Assembly (NCBI GenBank): GCA_002633005.1
Contig: NMRA01000461.1
Location: 64,001-124,000, forward strand
Direction of reading: 5' to 3'
Source: Phoronis australis
Lineage: Eukaryota; Phoronida; Phoronidae
Length of the DNA stretch: 60,000 bases
The position numbers were made by a program, and so were the translations under genes. Below the pieces are notes generated by a model. The model searched no databases, was not told where the DNA came from, and saw nothing but the letters and a program-made list of their open reading frames with translations. How positions within the stretch are numbered: position 1 is the first letter of the stretch; every line of letters begins with the position of its first letter. Of the stretch, positions 57,702-60,000 are shown in pieces.

Positions 57702-60000
57702 AAAAGGAAAATAATGCGTTGTGAATCTCGTCGTTGAATGTCTTCGACATCTGAAACACGTATCTAAGGATTTGAGCTAGCCAGTACGTTTTCCAGTAAA
57801 CTTTCGTTGTCACGGATTGCTAAAGGAATCTTATGTTTCGCTATAATTTGTTCGAGTCTGAGTTTCTAGTTGACCGTTGACCACTAAGTCCCAGAATCGT
57901 ATCCGGGTAAACCACACTGTACTCGAGCACATAATACCTTACTTGAGTTCGTACAGTGTACTATAGCTGGATGTAACACATTAAAAAATCGAGTTTGATT
58001 TGGAGCTGGAAGATAAGACTCCGGACCAGGAGTCACAGGGTTTACTTAGAGACACGGTGGGGGAAGTCTTTCAGCTAATCACATTTGGTGAAGAGCTTGT
58101 AAATCAATGGCGTGTGATCATTTGCAGTACTTCGAAGATGGCTTATAATTGCGTGTACTTGTCACGAGCAGACTAGAGCGACGTCTTTCGTGAAAAAAAG
58201 GCATGCGATAATACAAGATTTGAGTGAAATCGCCTAAAAAGGTTCCGTATCCTTTAACGACCGGATGTTTTTTACTGGAACACCATGCTCGTAGACAGTA
58301 TGGCGCGGCGGGTGGTTCGAATTTCATAATTGGTAGACCTTTTGATCATATTTCGCAAACGTCGCCCAATTTTCAGTAGCTCACTTACACAGCTGAAAAT
58401 GGCAGACTGAAAACCCGTACACGTACATGTATGCACGACAATGACTCTTGGTGACTTCAGTTTCCTGAGACGGGACAGAATTCTTTGACAAATCTCAGAA
58501 ATGAAGAAACCACGAATACCCGCAAAAAGGGGACGCAAATTTGGACATATTGTGGTCCATAGAGCACCCATTGTGGATTGGTAAGCGTTACCCTCTGAAT
58601 CACGCGTACTTTTTGAATTGGGTGATTATTCTCCAACACTTTCTCAGAAAGAAAAATTTAGTCAGAGAATGACTTTTGGAATTTTTTGCCAGATTATTCA
58701 TATTGCTCGCAGTGTTGGAAATGAGAACAGCCCTTCAATCCGAAGACATTACTCCAAAAGTTCACAATACCAAAGGGTCACGAATATTCATACTGTGGTG
58801 TAATTTTAATACTTTCAAATGGAAGGATGCACACATTTTGGTTTAGACGCAGTGGGTACCTGGTATGTACTTTACCGAGAACAACGCCCGGTTATTAATA
58901 CACTTTAACTGTTTGGGTTTCTCGCACTCGTGAGACAGGACACCACAGCATTTCATAGGGATAATGAACAATGAATACAAAATATTGGTGAATTATCAAC
59001 CTTGACACGTTAACTAACAATAATCATTCCCATGAATGAATTATCACAGAGCGTCTCAAGAGTTTATTCGTTGCGTTTCAGCCTCACCCACCGCAGGTTC
59101 GGAAGTAAATGTAGTAGGCTACCCTATCAATGCCAGTCTTCACGAAGTCAGAGAGTCACTTCCTGTGTTACCAACTTAAAGGGCGCCCGTAAGTCGCTGC
59201 ATCCAAGAAATAGAACTTTTCCGTGCCCCAGATGCTGTCCCTGTTTGAAAATGACATTTAAGATTGCGCGTGATTGGTAGTGAGCTCATTCCCACACAAT
59301 TCAATCAGAGTTTTAAGAGCTACCGGGTATTCAACATATGCAAAGCCTTTGAATGTTTACCCAGTGAACACAAATACAATATTTTATGAATGTCTGTTCC
59401 GCCTGAAGAGCAGACATTCAGAGTCGGACTTTGGAACTTGGTTTCGTAAGTGTGAAACTTAGGATTAGTGATGTGTAACATTGGAAATCTCTTCATCAAG
59501 TTGGTTGCTCGGATGAAGTCTGCCAGGTTGTGCACCACTGGCAATACCTTGAAAGAGAACAGTTTACTTCCTTGACTAAAGAGTTTTATGAGGTCTAAAT
59601 ATTTTTTCCTTCATGTGAATATGCTCGTCGGTGGGATTTTTTTTTGTTTGAAAGAAAACACAGTGGTGGCATACATGTACTTGCTTTTTAAACAACGACA
59701 GAGAATTCTTTATTATAGTTACGTATACGGTAATTAAGAGAGTGAAAACGCACACATCACATACGCGTTGATTCACCAATCCACAACCTAAGTGTGCATG
59801 GACGAACCAAAACTATGGCAAAAGATCAGAAAACAAAGCTATCTTCTGCTCTGTTGTCCGATGACCGATTTCAAGCCTTTCACATACTTACTCTCTGGGT
59901 GTAGGCCCGCGTTACCCAATGATACAGTCAAAAAGCGCGTATAACGCGATAGTTGGTGTCTAGTGACTGTCGTAAATAAAGCAACATCTAATCGTAGTCT
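57700..60000. other. No recognisable feature
   Basis: The short open frames on both strands lack motifs, and no CCP, EGF, MAM or RT signature was seen. Confidence 0.45.

Overview
The window looks like intron-rich nuclear DNA of an animal, most likely a marine invertebrate. A cnidarian (coral or sea anemone) is my best guess and a lancelet is the main alternative. The reasons are single-domain exons with GT/AG borders, abundant short introns-with-repeats, decayed L1-type retrotransposons, tRNA-derived SINEs, terminal-inverted-repeat DNA transposons, frequent TACATGTA words and (CA)n tracts. The species call is an inference. No bacterial-style operon, rRNA gene, CRISPR array or convincing functional tRNA is visible.

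One gene dominates. It is read on the minus strand, from about 45.0 kb or 41.8 kb down past the left edge. In transcript order I can place: a possible signal-peptide exon (44959-44988); an exon with no domain I recognise (41510-41775); an EGF-like exon (40864-40986); six intact sushi/CCP exons of exactly 177 nt (30477-30653, 26333-26509, 24694-24870, 12104-12280, 10462-10638, 6967-7143); a broken seventh CCP exon (4967-5071); and three exons of a MAM domain (3549-3637, 2649-2778, 1419-1603). From the 41.5 kb exon to 1419 every splice phase is compatible if the broken CCP is skipped. The last MAM exon and the 3' end are not in the window. The predicted product is a secreted or cell-surface mosaic protein, EGF-CCP(6)-MAM, with many N-glycosylation sequons. 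The signal-peptide exon does not join the 41.5 kb exon in frame, so either an exon is missing or the signal exon belongs elsewhere.

The CCP array grew by segmental duplication. A unit at 7233-12511 (two CCP exons plus a dead L1-like reverse transcriptase) is repeated at 22363-26749. An older tandem duplication relates about 4957-6960 to about 6960-8050. Part of the first unit carries a false-looking ~350-bp tandem copy around a single N at 8420, probably an assembly error.

The introns are full of mobile DNA: an inverted repeat with hammerhead-like strings around a tRNA-like core (about 2987-3327); hAT-like TIR elements (19548-20222, 20849-21884, relic at 52003-52290), one nested in a SINE and containing a 460-bp N gap; a dimeric tRNA-like SINE (two copies); a near-perfect foldback element (27106-27260); and a 1.7-kb TTAA/TAA-flanked TIR element (31240-32935) nested in a complex higher-order repeat (31060-35640).

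To the right of 45 kb I recognise no gene. That part holds a 233-bp-armed inverted repeat (50461-51346), a coding-like but broken tract (54205-55260), a second copy of the 1.7-kb element's interior (56460-57180), a (GT)n tract, and otherwise unremarkable sequence.
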